Assembly (NCBI RefSeq): GCF_004745075.1
Contig: NZ_RHFH01000006.1
Span: 186,001-250,000, forward strand
Direction of reading: 5' to 3'
DNA length: 64,000 nucleotides
Source: Brevibacterium sp. S111
GTDB taxonomy: Bacteria; Actinomycetota; Actinomycetes; Actinomycetales; Brevibacteriaceae
Positions within the stretch are counted from its first letter, which is position 1. Every line of letters begins with the position of its first letter. Under the pieces are notes generated by a model that saw only the letters and a program-made list of their open reading frames with translations, had not been told where the DNA came from and did no database searches. Below, in pieces: positions 51,215 through 60,057 of the stretch. The position numbers and the translations under genes are program-made.

Positions 51215-52834
51215 TCAGCCTTCCTCTGCCCCGGCGAGGGTCTCGAGGCCGCCGACGAGCTTGATCTTCCCGTCCTTGGGCACGAGGAAGGTGAGCACCT
51301 GGGTGGTCTTCGTCGTCACCGGCTTCTGCGTCGACGACGAGCCCAGCAGCTCCTTCTGCGGCGAGGACAGGGTCAGGGTGCCGGTGCGGCCGTCCTTCGA
51401 CTCGGGGCTGATGGTCGATTCGGCCTCGACGACACCGGTGACGATGGCGGCGTCACCGGCCGTGCCCTGAGCGACGAGTTCCTTGCCCGGAGCGTACTTG
51501 TACTTCACCTCGGCCTTGCCCGATTCGGCGCTGGCTTTCTGCTCCTTCTGGTTCTTCCAGATCGACTTCGCGAAATCGTCGCCTGCGAACTTCTTCGCTT
51601 CCTTCGAATCCGCTCCGCTGCCGAGCGCCTTCGCATAATCGGCCACGGCCTTCTCCGGGGTTGCGACGAAACCCTTGGCACCGGGTTCGAGCATCTTCGC
51701 GCCCTGCCGGGAATCGGGCAGCTCGGGCAGCTTCGTGCCCGAGACCAACTGGGTCTGCGACCAGAGCTTGTAGTCGCTGCGCGGGTCCTCCTGAGTGAGG
51801 ACGAGCAGCTGAGAATTGCCTCCGGCCGAGGTGATCAGGCTCGTCACCCGCGGCCAGGCATCGGTGGCCGAGGTGTAGTTCGCCACGATCTCCTCGCTGG
51901 CCACCGCCGGCGGCAGCTTCTGATCGTCGACGTCCTTCTTCACTGTGTACAGATCTTCGCGCTGTTTGAGCGCGGGACCCGCGGCACGCTGGGCCAGTGC
52001 CTTCTTGTCGGTCTTCTTGTCTGCGGTCTTGACGTCGTCGGCCACCGCGTCGAGGATCCGCTTTGCCTGATCGTCGGTGATGCCTGCGGCCGCCGAGCTC
52101 GGCGCTTCGGAGGGTTCGGGCTTCGGCAGCTCTTCGGGCCCGCAGGCGCTGAGCGCGAGCACGGGGACGATGGCGAAGGCGGTGCCGTATTCGGCGAGCT
52201 TGCGGCGACGCTCCTGGCGTGCCTTGCGACGATTCGCCTCCTTCTTCGTCTTGTTCATGCCGAAGAAGAGCAGGACGACGCCGCCGACGAAGGAGACGCC
52301 GCCGATGATCATCAGCGGGATCGCCCACGGGGTCTCGGCGTGGTTGGGCCATTCGAGGGTGACGGAAGTGACCTGTCCGGGCTCACCGCTGCCGGCGATG
52401 AGGAAGCCGGTGCGGTTGGCTTCGTCGTTCCATTCGAGCTCCACCGAATCCGTGCCGGTGACTTCGGACTGCCACAGATCGGCTCCGGCCGGGTCGGGCA
52501 CTTTCCCTTCGCCGTCGGTGGCTTTGGTCGTGAGCTTTCCGTCTTCGGCCAAGCCGGTGACGCGGTCAAAGGCGGACTGTCCGGCCCAGGCTTCGACGTT
52601 CTCGATCGGGGCCTGGGCGATCGTCAGGTCACCGCTGCCCTTGACCGTGAGCGTGGCTGGGGTTTCGTAGAGGTTGAGCATCCCGGGGTCGACGATGACC
52701 GCCGGTTTGTCGGCGTCGACCTGCGCGGTGGCAGTGATCGTATCCTCCGGCGCCCACAGGGTCTTCTGCAGGATGCCGAGGCCACCGACGACGACACCCA
52801 CCACCATGAGAATCACAGCGATTGTGTAACGCAC
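51215..52834 (-). CDS. Large membrane protein with internal lipobox (module paralog A)
   Basis: A 539-aa protein, no family recognised, first gene of the module. Membrane helix 1 at 4-22, external domain to 169, helix 2 at 170-193, a Lys/Arg-rich stretch (195-213), then a lipoprotein-like signal with core GTAFAIVPVLALSAC (C231), and an external Lys-rich domain (232-539). The second domain contains VVPD-like and LVLTQEDPRSDY segments without known motif. The GTG at 52834 follows GGGAAGG. It matches paralog B in order and spacing of all elements, though sequence identity is low. The gene ends 143 bp before the thioredoxin gene. Confidence 0.75.
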   Translation of the reverse strand: MRYTIAVILMVVGVVVGGLGILQKTLWAPEDTITATAQVDADKPAVIVDPGMLNLYETPATLTVKGSGDLTIAQAPIENVEAWAGQSAFDRVTGLAEDGKLTTKATDGEGKVPDPAGADLWQSEVTGTDSVELEWNDEANRTGFLIAGSGEPGQVTSVTLEWPNHAETPWAIPLMIIGGVSFVGGVVLLFFGMNKTKKEANRRKARQERRRKLAEYGTAFAIVPVLALSACGPEELPKPEPSEAPSSAAAGITDDQAKRILDAVADDVKTADKKTDKKALAQRAAGPALKQREDLYTVKKDVDDQKLPPAVASEEIVANYTSATDAWPRVTSLITSAGGNSQLLVLTQEDPRSDYKLWSQTQLVSGTKLPELPDSRQGAKMLEPGAKGFVATPEKAVADYAKALGSGADSKEAKKFAGDDFAKSIWKNQKEQKASAESGKAEVKYKYAPGKELVAQGTAGDAAIVTGVVEAESTISPESKDGRTGTLTLSSPQKELLGSSSTQKPVTTKTTQVLTFLVPKDGKIKLVGGLETLAGAEEG

Positions 52835-53049
52835 GTGCGTACCTTCCCTCAGCCGAGCAAAAATGGCACCCCTGGTTCGGGGACTCTCCAAGTTTAAGTC
52901 ACACACGCGATATCCCCTTTGTGCGCACGTTCAGTGTGTGTCGACGTTCACATGATCGGGTGGGCCGGACCCGCTCGGACACCGTCGCCGAGGCCGAACC
53001 CGGCCGGCCGCGGAACCGCCCCGAGATGCCCCGAACCTCTGCCGTGGCC

Positions 53050-53055
53050 TAAGCT
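53050..53055 (+). promoter_or_regulatory. -10 element for leaderless orn mRNA
   Basis: TAAGCT, six bases, then GTG 53062, without a Shine-Dalgarno. Confidence 0.5.
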
Positions 53056-53061
53056 GGGCGG

Positions 53062-53667
53062 GTGAGCAACGACAGAATTGTGTGGATCGACTGCGAAATG
53101 ACCGGCCTCGACGAGGTCAGAGACGAACTCATCGAGGTGGCCGCGATCGTCACCGATTTCGAGCTCAATCGCCTCGACGACGGCATCGACATCGTCATCA
53201 AGCCCTCCGCCGAGGCGCGGGCGAACATGAACGAGTTCGTCACGAACATGCACACCACCTCCGGCCTGATCACCGAGCTCGACTCCGGCACGACCGTCGC
53301 CGAGGCGCAGCAGCGGGTCCTCGAATACGTGAAGAAGCATGTCCCTGAGTCGGGCAAGGCTCCGCTGGGCGGCAATTCCGTGGGCACCGACAAGGTGTTC
53401 CTCACCAAGCAGATGCCCGAACTCGTCGGACACCTGCACTACCGGATCATCGACGTCTCCTCGATCAAGGAACTGAGCAAGCAGTGGTTCCCCCGCGCCT
53501 ACTTCCAGGCGCCGGCCAAGCACGGCGGTCACCGCGCGCTCGGTGACATCATCGACTCGATCATCGAGCTCCAGTACTACCGGAAGGCCGTGTTCTCCGC
53601 CGAGGGCCCGAGCTCCGACGAGGCGAAGGCCATCGCCGCCGAAGTCGCCGCGGACAGCACCAGCTGA
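53062..53667 (+). CDS. orn: Oligoribonuclease
   Basis: A DEDDh 3'-5' exonuclease of 201 aa that degrades 2-5-nt RNAs, including pGpG from cyclic-di-GMP turnover. D10 and E12 (WIDCEMTGLD) open the active site; the later Asp is in RIIDVSSIKEL and the terminal HxxxxD in GHRALGDIIDSI. The GTG start is six bases behind a -10 hexamer. It diverges from paralog A of the thioredoxin module, with 227 bp between them. Confidence 0.95.
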   Translation: MSNDRIVWIDCEMTGLDEVRDELIEVAAIVTDFELNRLDDGIDIVIKPSAEARANMNEFVTNMHTTSGLITELDSGTTVAEAQQRVLEYVKKHVPESGKAPLGGNSVGTDKVFLTKQMPELVGHLHYRIIDVSSIKELSKQWFPRAYFQAPAKHGGHRALGDIIDSIIELQYYRKAVFSAEGPSSDEAKAIAAEVAADSTS

Positions 53668-53742
53668 GCGCTCCCGAGCCGTCCGTCCGCTGACCGCGTT
53701 CGACGCGGCACCGCGCATTCTCGGCCCGTCGCCCTCCGAGGC

Positions 53743-53785
53743 CGGTTCGAGTGCACAGCCTGAGATCGGTTCGCGTGCACGGCCT
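53743..53785. repeat. 19-bp direct repeat upstream of arsR-like gene
   Basis: CGGTTCGAGTGCACAGCCT (53743-53761) is repeated with two changes at 53767-53785, a 24-bp period, and the pair is flanked by CGAGGCC/GGCCTCG arms. It may be part of a regulatory region for the ArsR-SulP transcript or a remnant duplication. Confidence 0.5.
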
Positions 53786-53794
53786 CGTCCGTGA

Positions 53795-53812
53795 CATGAT
53801 GATTCCATCATG
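53795..53812. promoter_or_regulatory. Candidate ArsR operator overlapping the start codon
   Basis: CATGATGATTCCATCATG is a perfect 7-bp inverted repeat with a 4-bp spacer; its last three bases are the ATG start of the ArsR-family gene. ArsR/SmtB proteins bind such A/T-rich 12-2-12-type dyads at their own promoters. Position suggests autorepression on a leaderless transcript. Confidence 0.6.
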
Positions 53813-54193
53813 CCATTAGATCAACGTCAGCGCCCCCTCTACGAGGTCAAGGCGAACCTGTTCAAGGGACTCGCCCATCCCTATCGGATCCGCATCCTCG
53901 AACTCCTTGCCGACGGGACCGAAGTCAGCGTCGCCGATCTGCAGTCCGAGACCGAGCTCGAGGCCTCTCACCTGTCCCAGCATCTGGCGGTGCTGCGGCG
54001 GCACCGCCTCGTGGTGTCCGAACGCCGGGCCAGCCACGTCTACTACCGCCTCGCCGATCGCCGCACCGAACAGCTGCTCGCCGTCGCCCGGGCCCTGCTC
54101 GTCTCGATGCTCGAAGACGATGAGGGACGCTTGGCGCAGGCGAGGTCCCTGCCGCAGATCGCGGGCGGAGCCGCGAAGGGGTCGCAGTCGTGA
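53810..54193 (+). CDS. ArsR-family winged-helix regulator
   Basis: A 127-aa regulator with the ArsR core: LFKGLAHPYRIRILELLADG, recognition helix in LEASHLSQHLAVLRRHRLV and the wing ERRASHVYYRLAD. There are no cysteines, so it does not use the classical ELCVCDL-type metal site; its signal is unknown, possibly a small molecule or a metal bound by His/Asp. It overlaps the SulP gene by GTGA, and the palindrome at its start is the likely operator, giving autoregulated control of anion transport. Confidence 0.88.
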   Translation: MPLDQRQRPLYEVKANLFKGLAHPYRIRILELLADGTEVSVADLQSETELEASHLSQHLAVLRRHRLVVSERRASHVYYRLADRRTEQLLAVARALLVSMLEDDEGRLAQARSLPQIAGGAAKGSQS

Positions 54194-55878
54194 GCGCACC
54201 GAACGGCACCTCGGCTCGGGTGGGATCGGTCCTGCGACACACGCGGTCGCTGCTTCCCTCGTTCCGTGACTACAGCGAGACGACGCGCTCCTGGCCGAAG
54301 GACCTCCTCGCCGGAGTCACCGTCGGCATCGTGGCCCTGCCGCTGGCCCTCGGCTTCGGCGTCAGCTCGGGTCTGACGGCGGAGCAGGGGCTGGTCACCG
54401 CCATCGTCGCCGGCTTCCTCGCCGCCGTCTTCGGCGGCTCTCACATCCAGATCTCCGGGCCGACCGGAGCGATGGCGGTCGTGCTCGTGCCCATCGTCGC
54501 CAGCCAGGGAGCTTCGGCGGTCGTCGCCGTGACCCTCATCGCCGGCATCATCGTCGTCGCCGCGGGCCTGCTCCGTCTGGGACGCGCGGTGTCGTTCATC
54601 CCGTGGCCGGTGATCGAGGGATTCACCCTCGGCATCGCCGCGATCATCTTCCTCCAGCAGGTCCCCTTCGTCACCACGGCGCAGGAATCGCTGCCCGGCG
54701 AACACAGCACGAACGCCCTCGTCGCCGCGACCCAGCTGATCACCGAGGCCGATTGGACCTATGCGCCCTATTCGCTGGCGGCGGTGGGCATCGTCGTCGT
54801 GTGCATGGTCGTCTCCCCGAAGATCCACCCCTCGATCCCCGGGTCCCTGGTGGGCATCATCATCGTCACCGTCCTCGCAGCACTCATCCCCAACCCCCTG
54901 GCCACGATCGGCACGATCCCCCAGTCGCTGCCTGCCCCCTCGATCCCCTCCATCGACCTCAGCCAGATCGCAGGACTGCTGCCGGCGGCCGGAACCATCG
55001 CCGCGCTGGCCGCGATCGAATCGCTGCTCTCGGTTCGGGTCGCCGCGTCGATGTCGGACTCCGGGGCCTACCATCCGGACCGGGAACTCGTCGGGCAGGG
55101 CATCGCCTCGATCGGTTCCTCACTGTTCGGCGGCATGCCCGCCACCGGTGCGATCGCCCGCACCTCGGTCAATATCCGAGCGGGCGGACGCACTCGTCTG
55201 GCCTCGATCGTCCACGCCCTCGTCCTGCTCGTCATCGTCCTCATCGCGGCCGCACCCGTCGGGCAGATCCCGCTCGCCGCCCTCGGCGGAGTCCTCTTCG
55301 TCACGGCTGTGCGGATGATCCACCTGTCGACGCTGCGCGCGATCATGCTCTCGACCCGCTCGGATGCCATCGGCTTCATCGTCACCGCACTCATCACGAT
55401 CTCCTTCGACCTCATCGTGGCCGTGGGGATCGGCATGGTCGTCGCCGCGGTCTTCGCCCTGCGCAATCTCTCCCGGGCCACCGGCGTGACGATCGAACGC
55501 GTCGAGGATGAGGCGGACCCGCACTTCGGAGATCAGTCGATCGCCATCGTCCGCTTCGACGGCCCGCTGTTCTTCGCCTCCTCGGACCGGGTCTTCGACG
55601 AAGTCACGAAACTCGACGAGGTGGTCGTGGTGGTCCTGCGCATGTCCCAGCTCGAACTCGTCGATGCCACGGGCGCACGCATCCTCTCCGAGGTGGTCCG
55701 TGCCTTCGAACGCCGCGGAATCACCGTCCTCATCAAGGGCGTGAAAACCGGTCACGTCGAACTGTTCCGACATGTCGGGGTGCTCGGCGCGCTGCGCCAT
55801 CACAAGCACCTCTTCGACGACCTGCCGACCGCGATCGAACACGCCCGTTCGCATGTTGAGCGCGCCGCGAAGCTCTGA
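54190..55878 (+). CDS. SulP-family anion transporter with STAS domain
   Basis: A 562-aa transporter. The membrane domain (about 35-425) begins DLLAGVTVGIVALPLALGFG and contains GGSHIQISGPTGAMAV; the cytoplasmic STAS domain (about 450-562) contains FDGPLFFASSD and VDATGARILSEVV. SulP proteins carry sulfate, bicarbonate, dicarboxylates or other anions. It is co-transcribed with the ArsR-like regulator (GTGA overlap) and followed by a bidirectional hairpin. With cysE/cysK far away, sulfate import is possible but not shown. Confidence 0.9.
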   Translation: MSAPNGTSARVGSVLRHTRSLLPSFRDYSETTRSWPKDLLAGVTVGIVALPLALGFGVSSGLTAEQGLVTAIVAGFLAAVFGGSHIQISGPTGAMAVVLVPIVASQGASAVVAVTLIAGIIVVAAGLLRLGRAVSFIPWPVIEGFTLGIAAIIFLQQVPFVTTAQESLPGEHSTNALVAATQLITEADWTYAPYSLAAVGIVVVCMVVSPKIHPSIPGSLVGIIIVTVLAALIPNPLATIGTIPQSLPAPSIPSIDLSQIAGLLPAAGTIAALAAIESLLSVRVAASMSDSGAYHPDRELVGQGIASIGSSLFGGMPATGAIARTSVNIRAGGRTRLASIVHALVLLVIVLIAAAPVGQIPLAALGGVLFVTAVRMIHLSTLRAIMLSTRSDAIGFIVTALITISFDLIVAVGIGMVVAAVFALRNLSRATGVTIERVEDEADPHFGDQSIAIVRFDGPLFFASSDRVFDEVTKLDEVVVVVLRMSQLELVDATGARILSEVVRAFERRGITVLIKGVKTGHVELFRHVGVLGALRHHKHLFDDLPTAIEHARSHVERAAKL

Positions 55879-55901
55879 GGCTCCCCGGCGCGGGAGGGTC
55901 G

Positions 55902-55930
55902 GCTCAGCCGGCCTTCTTCGCCGGCTGAGC
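55902..55930. terminator. Bidirectional terminator between SulP and SalK-like genes
   Basis: GCTCAGCCGGC and its complement flank a 7-nt pyrimidine-rich loop. The hairpin includes the last codons of the SalK-like gene and lies 24 bp past the SulP stop. Confidence 0.7.
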
Positions 55931-56824
55931 GAAGATCGTCGCGGGGAAGGCCCCGGACTGCGCAAAGACCTTGATCAGCGTCCGCGTCGGTGAGAGCAGC
56001 GCCGCGATCTCCTCATCGCTGAGCACCGACCAGGCCGCTGCCACGGTGCCGTCGGTGAGCGCTTCGACCTGGTCCTTGAGCTCACGTCCCGCCTCGGTGA
56101 TGGCGGGCAGGTCGAACCCGCGGTCGTCCGTGCCCACGGTGATCAGCCCCGCCTCGGCGAGCCGAGACTGTGCGGTCTGCCATTCCTCATCGGTGTAGCC
56201 GCGGGTCTTCTGCGCCGCACGCGGGCGGAATGAGGCCCCGGTGGCGACATCGAGCATGAGCGCGTCGATGCCGGGAACACCGGCGGTGACGAGCGAGGCG
56301 ACGTGGCCGTCACCGCGGAATTCGCGTGCGACGGTGGCCACGTCCCACAGCCGTTCGAAGGCGGTGGCAGGCTCGTGGCGGCCGATGACGTCGGCGGTGG
56401 CCGCGGCCAGGGTCCGCCCGGAGAAGTCCATGGCGGCGAGCACGGGGGTCAGCGTTTCGGTGATCTGGGTGGCCGCCTCGGTGAGCAGGGCGATGTCGTC
56501 GCGGTCACCGAAGAGTTCGGCCATATAGGCGCTCACGGCGTCGAAGCGGGCCTGGACCATCTCCTCCGGACTCACCCGCTCCCACAGGCGCGGCAGCATC
56601 TCGGCGACGAAGTTCGGCGAATAGTTGTAGTACGCAGCGCTGACGACCCCGGGATTCACCCGGCCCAGGGGTGCCGAGCGGGCCGCCATATTCCCTTCGA
56701 CTCCCGGTTCGAGTCCGTGCTCGGCATATTCGGCGCCGACCGTCGACGAGAAGTAGATCGAAGAGTGGAAGGAGTTGATGCGGGCGGAGACCGTCCTGAT
56801 GTCCTGTGTGCGCTGGGATTCCAT
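55904..56824 (-). CDS. SalK/SCO6745-family helical protein
   Basis: A 306-aa protein matching the actinobacterial SalK-like group: RSAPLGRVNPGVVSAAYYNYSPNFV near residues 50-75 (shown here in part), and a C-terminal winged-helix-like part (EWQTAQSRLAEAGLITV followed by TEAGRELKDQVEALTD). Members are sometimes called MarR-like, but DNA binding is not established for the group. It converges with SulP and diverges from the LmeA-like gene. No operon partner. Confidence 0.75.
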   Translation of the reverse strand: MESQRTQDIRTVSARINSFHSSIYFSSTVGAEYAEHGLEPGVEGNMAARSAPLGRVNPGVVSAAYYNYSPNFVAEMLPRLWERVSPEEMVQARFDAVSAYMAELFGDRDDIALLTEAATQITETLTPVLAAMDFSGRTLAAATADVIGRHEPATAFERLWDVATVAREFRGDGHVASLVTAGVPGIDALMLDVATGASFRPRAAQKTRGYTDEEWQTAQSRLAEAGLITVGTDDRGFDLPAITEAGRELKDQVEALTDGTVAAAWSVLSDEEIAALLSPTRTLIKVFAQSGAFPATIFAQPAKKAG

Positions 56825-56919
56825 ATCGTCATCCTAGAGCCGGCACCGTCCCAGGTAAATGAGTGCGCACAGGCGACCGGCGGATGCCGCCCGAACGCGA
56901 GTGCGGGAGAATGGAGCCC

Positions 56920-57654
56920 ATGACTACGGCCAGAACCCTCGAATACCCGCAGCCGCAGAACGGCCGCCCACCGCGGCGGCGCCGGACGACGATCATCGTC
57001 TCCGCGATCGTCATCGTCCTCACCCTCATCATCGGGGCCATCGCCGCCGATCGGGTCGTCGACTACATGACCGAGCAGCGCATCGCGAAGAGCCTCGAGT
57101 CCTACGGGGACGCCGAGGTGGCGGTCGAAGGCTTCCCGGTGCTCACCCAGATGGCGGCCGGCAAGCTCGATACGGTGCACATCACCGCCGCCGAGGCGAA
57201 CTACGAGGGCGTCGACTTCGCCGATGTCGATGCGAAGCTCTACGACGTGCCCACCGACACCTCGCGTCCCGTCGGCACCGTCGACGCCACTGCGGTCCTG
57301 CCCCACTCCACCCTCGATGAGCTCGCCGCCGAGCACGCTTCGCTGCCGGAGGGCATGGAGTTCACCACCGACGACGGTGAGCTCGCCCTCAAGGGCTCGA
57401 TGTTCGGTCAGGATCTGCTCGTCGGCATCGACCCGAAGGCCGACGGCAGGCGTGCAGTGGTCAACGCATCGACGATTCGGCTCGGTTCGGCTGAGTTCTC
57501 CCTCGACCGGTTGCCCGGGTTCCTCACCTCGGCGATCTCCGATATCGTCATCGACCTCGATTTCCTGCCCGCCGGACTCGAACTCACCGACATCACGGCC
57601 ACGGAGGCGGGGCTGAAGGTCCGGCTGCACGGCACCGGGGTCAGCCTGGAATGA
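56920..57654 (+). CDS. LmeA-like (DUF2993) membrane-anchored lipid-binding protein
   Basis: A 244-aa protein with an Arg-rich cytoplasmic N-terminus (PRRRRTT), one membrane anchor (about 25-46) and an external domain of the LmeA/DUF2993 type (VDYMTEQRIAKSL, EGFPVLTQMAAGKLDTVHI). Mycobacterial LmeA binds phospholipid and supports lipomannan maturation. ATG 56920 has GGAG three bases away and also lies 7 nt behind GAGAAT; an ATG at 56911 is the alternative. It overlaps the second SulP gene (ATGA), an unusual pairing. Confidence 0.8.
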   Translation: MTTARTLEYPQPQNGRPPRRRRTTIIVSAIVIVLTLIIGAIAADRVVDYMTEQRIAKSLESYGDAEVAVEGFPVLTQMAAGKLDTVHITAAEANYEGVDFADVDAKLYDVPTDTSRPVGTVDATAVLPHSTLDELAAEHASLPEGMEFTTDDGELALKGSMFGQDLLVGIDPKADGRRAVVNASTIRLGSAEFSLDRLPGFLTSAISDIVIDLDFLPAGLELTDITATEAGLKVRLHGTGVSLE

Positions 57655-59159
57655 CGACACCTCTTCCCGCCGCGACGGACGACGACTCTTCGCGCTGGCG
57701 ACCCGATCCCTCCGTGCGCACCGCGCTGACCTCGCCACGGCTGCTCACCCGCGAGGTCCTCGCCGGCCTCGTCGTCGGACTCGCCCTCATCCCCGAGGCG
57801 ATCGCGTTCTCGATCATCGCCGGGGTCGACCCGAAGGTCGGCCTGTTCTCCGCGTTCATCATGGCCACCTCGATCGCCTTCCTCGGCGGCAGACCGGCCA
57901 TGATCTCGGCGGCGACCGGGGCAGTGGCCCTCGTCATCGCCCCGGTGGCTCGGGAGCACGGCATGGACATGTTCATCGCCACCGTCATGCTCGCCGGAGT
58001 CTTCCAGATCCTGCTCGCCGTCGCCGGTGTCGCGAAGCTCATCCGCTTCATCCCCCGCAGCGTCATGGTCGGGTTCGTCAACGCTCTGTCCATCCTCGTC
58101 TTCGCCGCCCAGCTGCCCCATGTCATCGGAGTGCCGTGGCTGGTCTACCCGCTGCTGGCGATCGGCGTCGCGGTCCTCGTCTTCATGCCGAAACTGACGA
58201 AGGTCGTGCCCGCTCCGCTGGTGACGATCGTGCTCATCACCGGCATCGCCGTCGTCTTCGCCATCGACGTCCCCACCGTCAGCGACCAAGGCGAACTGCC
58301 GCGCAGCCTGCCCGAACTCTTCATCCCCCACGTGCCGCTGACCTGGCAGACTCTGTCGACGATCGCCCCGTACTCCCTGGCGATGGCTCTGGTCGGACTG
58401 ATGGAATCGCTCATGACGGCCAAACTCGTCGACGAGATCACCGACACCCACTCGAACAAGACGCGCGAATCCTGGGGCCAAGGGGCTGCGAACATGATCT
58501 CCGGCCTCTTCGGCGGGATGGGCGGCTGCGCAATGATCGGGCAGACGATGATCAACGTCCGCGCTTCGGGAGCCCGAACCCGGATCTCGACGTTCATGGC
58601 CGGTGCGTTCCTGCTCGTCTTCGTCGTCGTCCTCGGAGACATCGTCGGCATGATCCCCATGGTCGCGCTCGCAGCGATCATGATGATGGTCTGCTTCGAC
58701 ACCTTCGACTGGCATTCGGTGCGTCCCTCCACTCTGCGGATGCTTCCGAAGTCCGAGACCTTCGTCATGGTGGCCACCGTCGCGGTCGTCGTCGCCACCG
58801 GCAACCTCGCCATCGGCGTCGTCGCCGGCGTCTTCGTGGCCAGCGTGCTCTTCGTCCGCCGCGTCGCCCACTTCGTCACCGTCGAACGAACAGTCACCGA
58901 GGCGACGGCTCACTACACGGTCCGCGGCGAGCTCTTCTTCGCGTCGTCGAACGATCTGACCACCCAGTTCCGCTACGTCCTCGATCCCGGCCGGGTCGTC
59001 ATCGATATGAGCGAATCGCATGTCTGGGATGCCTCGAGCGTGGCCGCCCTCGACGCGATCGTGACGAAATACGAAGCCTTGGGCACGAGTGTGAAGATCG
59101 TCGGAATGAATGAGTACACCGAGACTCTGCACGCGCGACTCTCCGGAGGGCTCGGGTAG
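57651..59159 (+). CDS. SulP-family anion transporter with STAS domain (second copy)
   Basis: A 502-aa SulP protein. The start LLTREVLAGLVVGLALIPEAIAF is the first transmembrane signature; GGRPAMISAATGAVAL and GLFGGMGGCAMIGQTMINVRASG follow. The C-terminal STAS domain (about 415-502) has ELFFASSNDL and SHVWDASSVAALDAIV. It is more similar to bicarbonate/sulfate-type SulP with short linker than to the copy at 54190, and the two are not recent duplicates. The start overlaps the LmeA-like gene by 4 bp. Substrate unknown. Confidence 0.9.
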   Translation: MTTPLPAATDDDSSRWRPDPSVRTALTSPRLLTREVLAGLVVGLALIPEAIAFSIIAGVDPKVGLFSAFIMATSIAFLGGRPAMISAATGAVALVIAPVAREHGMDMFIATVMLAGVFQILLAVAGVAKLIRFIPRSVMVGFVNALSILVFAAQLPHVIGVPWLVYPLLAIGVAVLVFMPKLTKVVPAPLVTIVLITGIAVVFAIDVPTVSDQGELPRSLPELFIPHVPLTWQTLSTIAPYSLAMALVGLMESLMTAKLVDEITDTHSNKTRESWGQGAANMISGLFGGMGGCAMIGQTMINVRASGARTRISTFMAGAFLLVFVVVLGDIVGMIPMVALAAIMMMVCFDTFDWHSVRPSTLRMLPKSETFVMVATVAVVVATGNLAIGVVAGVFVASVLFVRRVAHFVTVERTVTEATAHYTVRGELFFASSNDLTTQFRYVLDPGRVVIDMSESHVWDASSVAALDAIVTKYEALGTSVKIVGMNEYTETLHARLSGGLG

Positions 59160-59239
59160 ATCGGTCCCGGCTGCAGTCGGCCGCGGACGGCAGCGAGGAC
59201 CCGCGGCGGCGAAGGTCGGCCCGGGAGTGATCCTGCGGG

Positions 59240-60052
59240 TCAGGGATCGATGACGGGATCGGCCAGTTCCCTCGGATCGGCGTCGAGCGTGATCCGCACG
59301 GCGTCGATGCTCTGACCATCGCGCAGCAGGTCCTCACCGTCCACGGTCCACCTCTCACCTGCCCTCTCCCCGCAGGGCTGACCGTGCGGCGCCAGCTCCT
59401 CACAGTCGACACCGGTGATCGGCACCTCGGATTCGATGATGACCTCACCCCGGTCCAGAGGTCGGAAATACACGACCACGCCCGACTCCCCGCCCGCATC
59501 TTCTGCCTCCGGGCCGTTCTCTTCTCGCCCCGTCTGCGCCGGGACCGCGGCACCGGAGACTGCGTAGTCGAGCACTCCCCTGTGGAGCCCGGGATCGAGC
59601 TCTCCGGTGGAGAAGCCGATGTCCACGGAATGCAGGTGCTTGTCCACGCCGGCCTCACCGGGAGCCGAATCGATGCTGCCCTGCGGCTGCGAATACTCCG
59701 CCCGCAGGTGGGGCGGCAGCGGGGATTCGGTGTCGGGCAGACGGAACCCGTCGTAGATCTCACCACCGAACGTCCAACTGGTCGGCAGCGCAAGATCGAA
59801 CTGCGTGTCCATCCGCACCGTGTAGCTGCCGTCGGCGGCGATGCTCACCGTATGCGTCGCCTTCTTGCTCCGCATCGGGTTCGGGGCCGCATCCGCACCG
59901 CGGGGCAGAAGCCCGACGACGATCATCACGACTGCGGCCGCCGATAGGATCAGGGCAGGCAGCGTGGACACCATGCGTCCGATTCGGCGGGCAGATCCGA
60001 GTCGGAGGCCCGGCCCGGTTCGTCGGCCAGGTCGCAGTTGTCGTTCACTCAC
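59240..60052 (-). CDS. Exported or anchored hypothetical protein (tandem paralog 2)
   Basis: A 270-aa protein with an Arg-rich N-terminus, one hydrophobic helix (about 27-50) and an external domain. It resembles the ectodomain of the upstream gene (60058): both begin with a stretch of type DGxxTVRxxxxF, and both have a GxHxxVLxYxV segment. The layout recalls DUF2207-like ectodomains, but I cannot confirm the family. It starts 5 bp after the stop of the upstream gene on the same strand, so the two form an operon. Two Cys (DCEELAPHGQPCG) may form a disulfide outside the cell. Confidence 0.65.
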   Translation of the reverse strand: MSERQLRPGRRTGPGLRLGSARRIGRMVSTLPALILSAAAVVMIVVGLLPRGADAAPNPMRSKKATHTVSIAADGSYTVRMDTQFDLALPTSWTFGGEIYDGFRLPDTESPLPPHLRAEYSQPQGSIDSAPGEAGVDKHLHSVDIGFSTGELDPGLHRGVLDYAVSGAAVPAQTGREENGPEAEDAGGESGVVVYFRPLDRGEVIIESEVPITGVDCEELAPHGQPCGERAGERWTVDGEDLLRDGQSIDAVRITLDADPRELADPVIDP

Positions 60053-60057
60053 TGCCG

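Noticed and set aside
57408..59132. 574-codon minus-strand frame opposite LmeA-like and SulP genes
   Set aside because: Extremely Asp/His/Glu-rich, spans two genes and has no recognisable fold.
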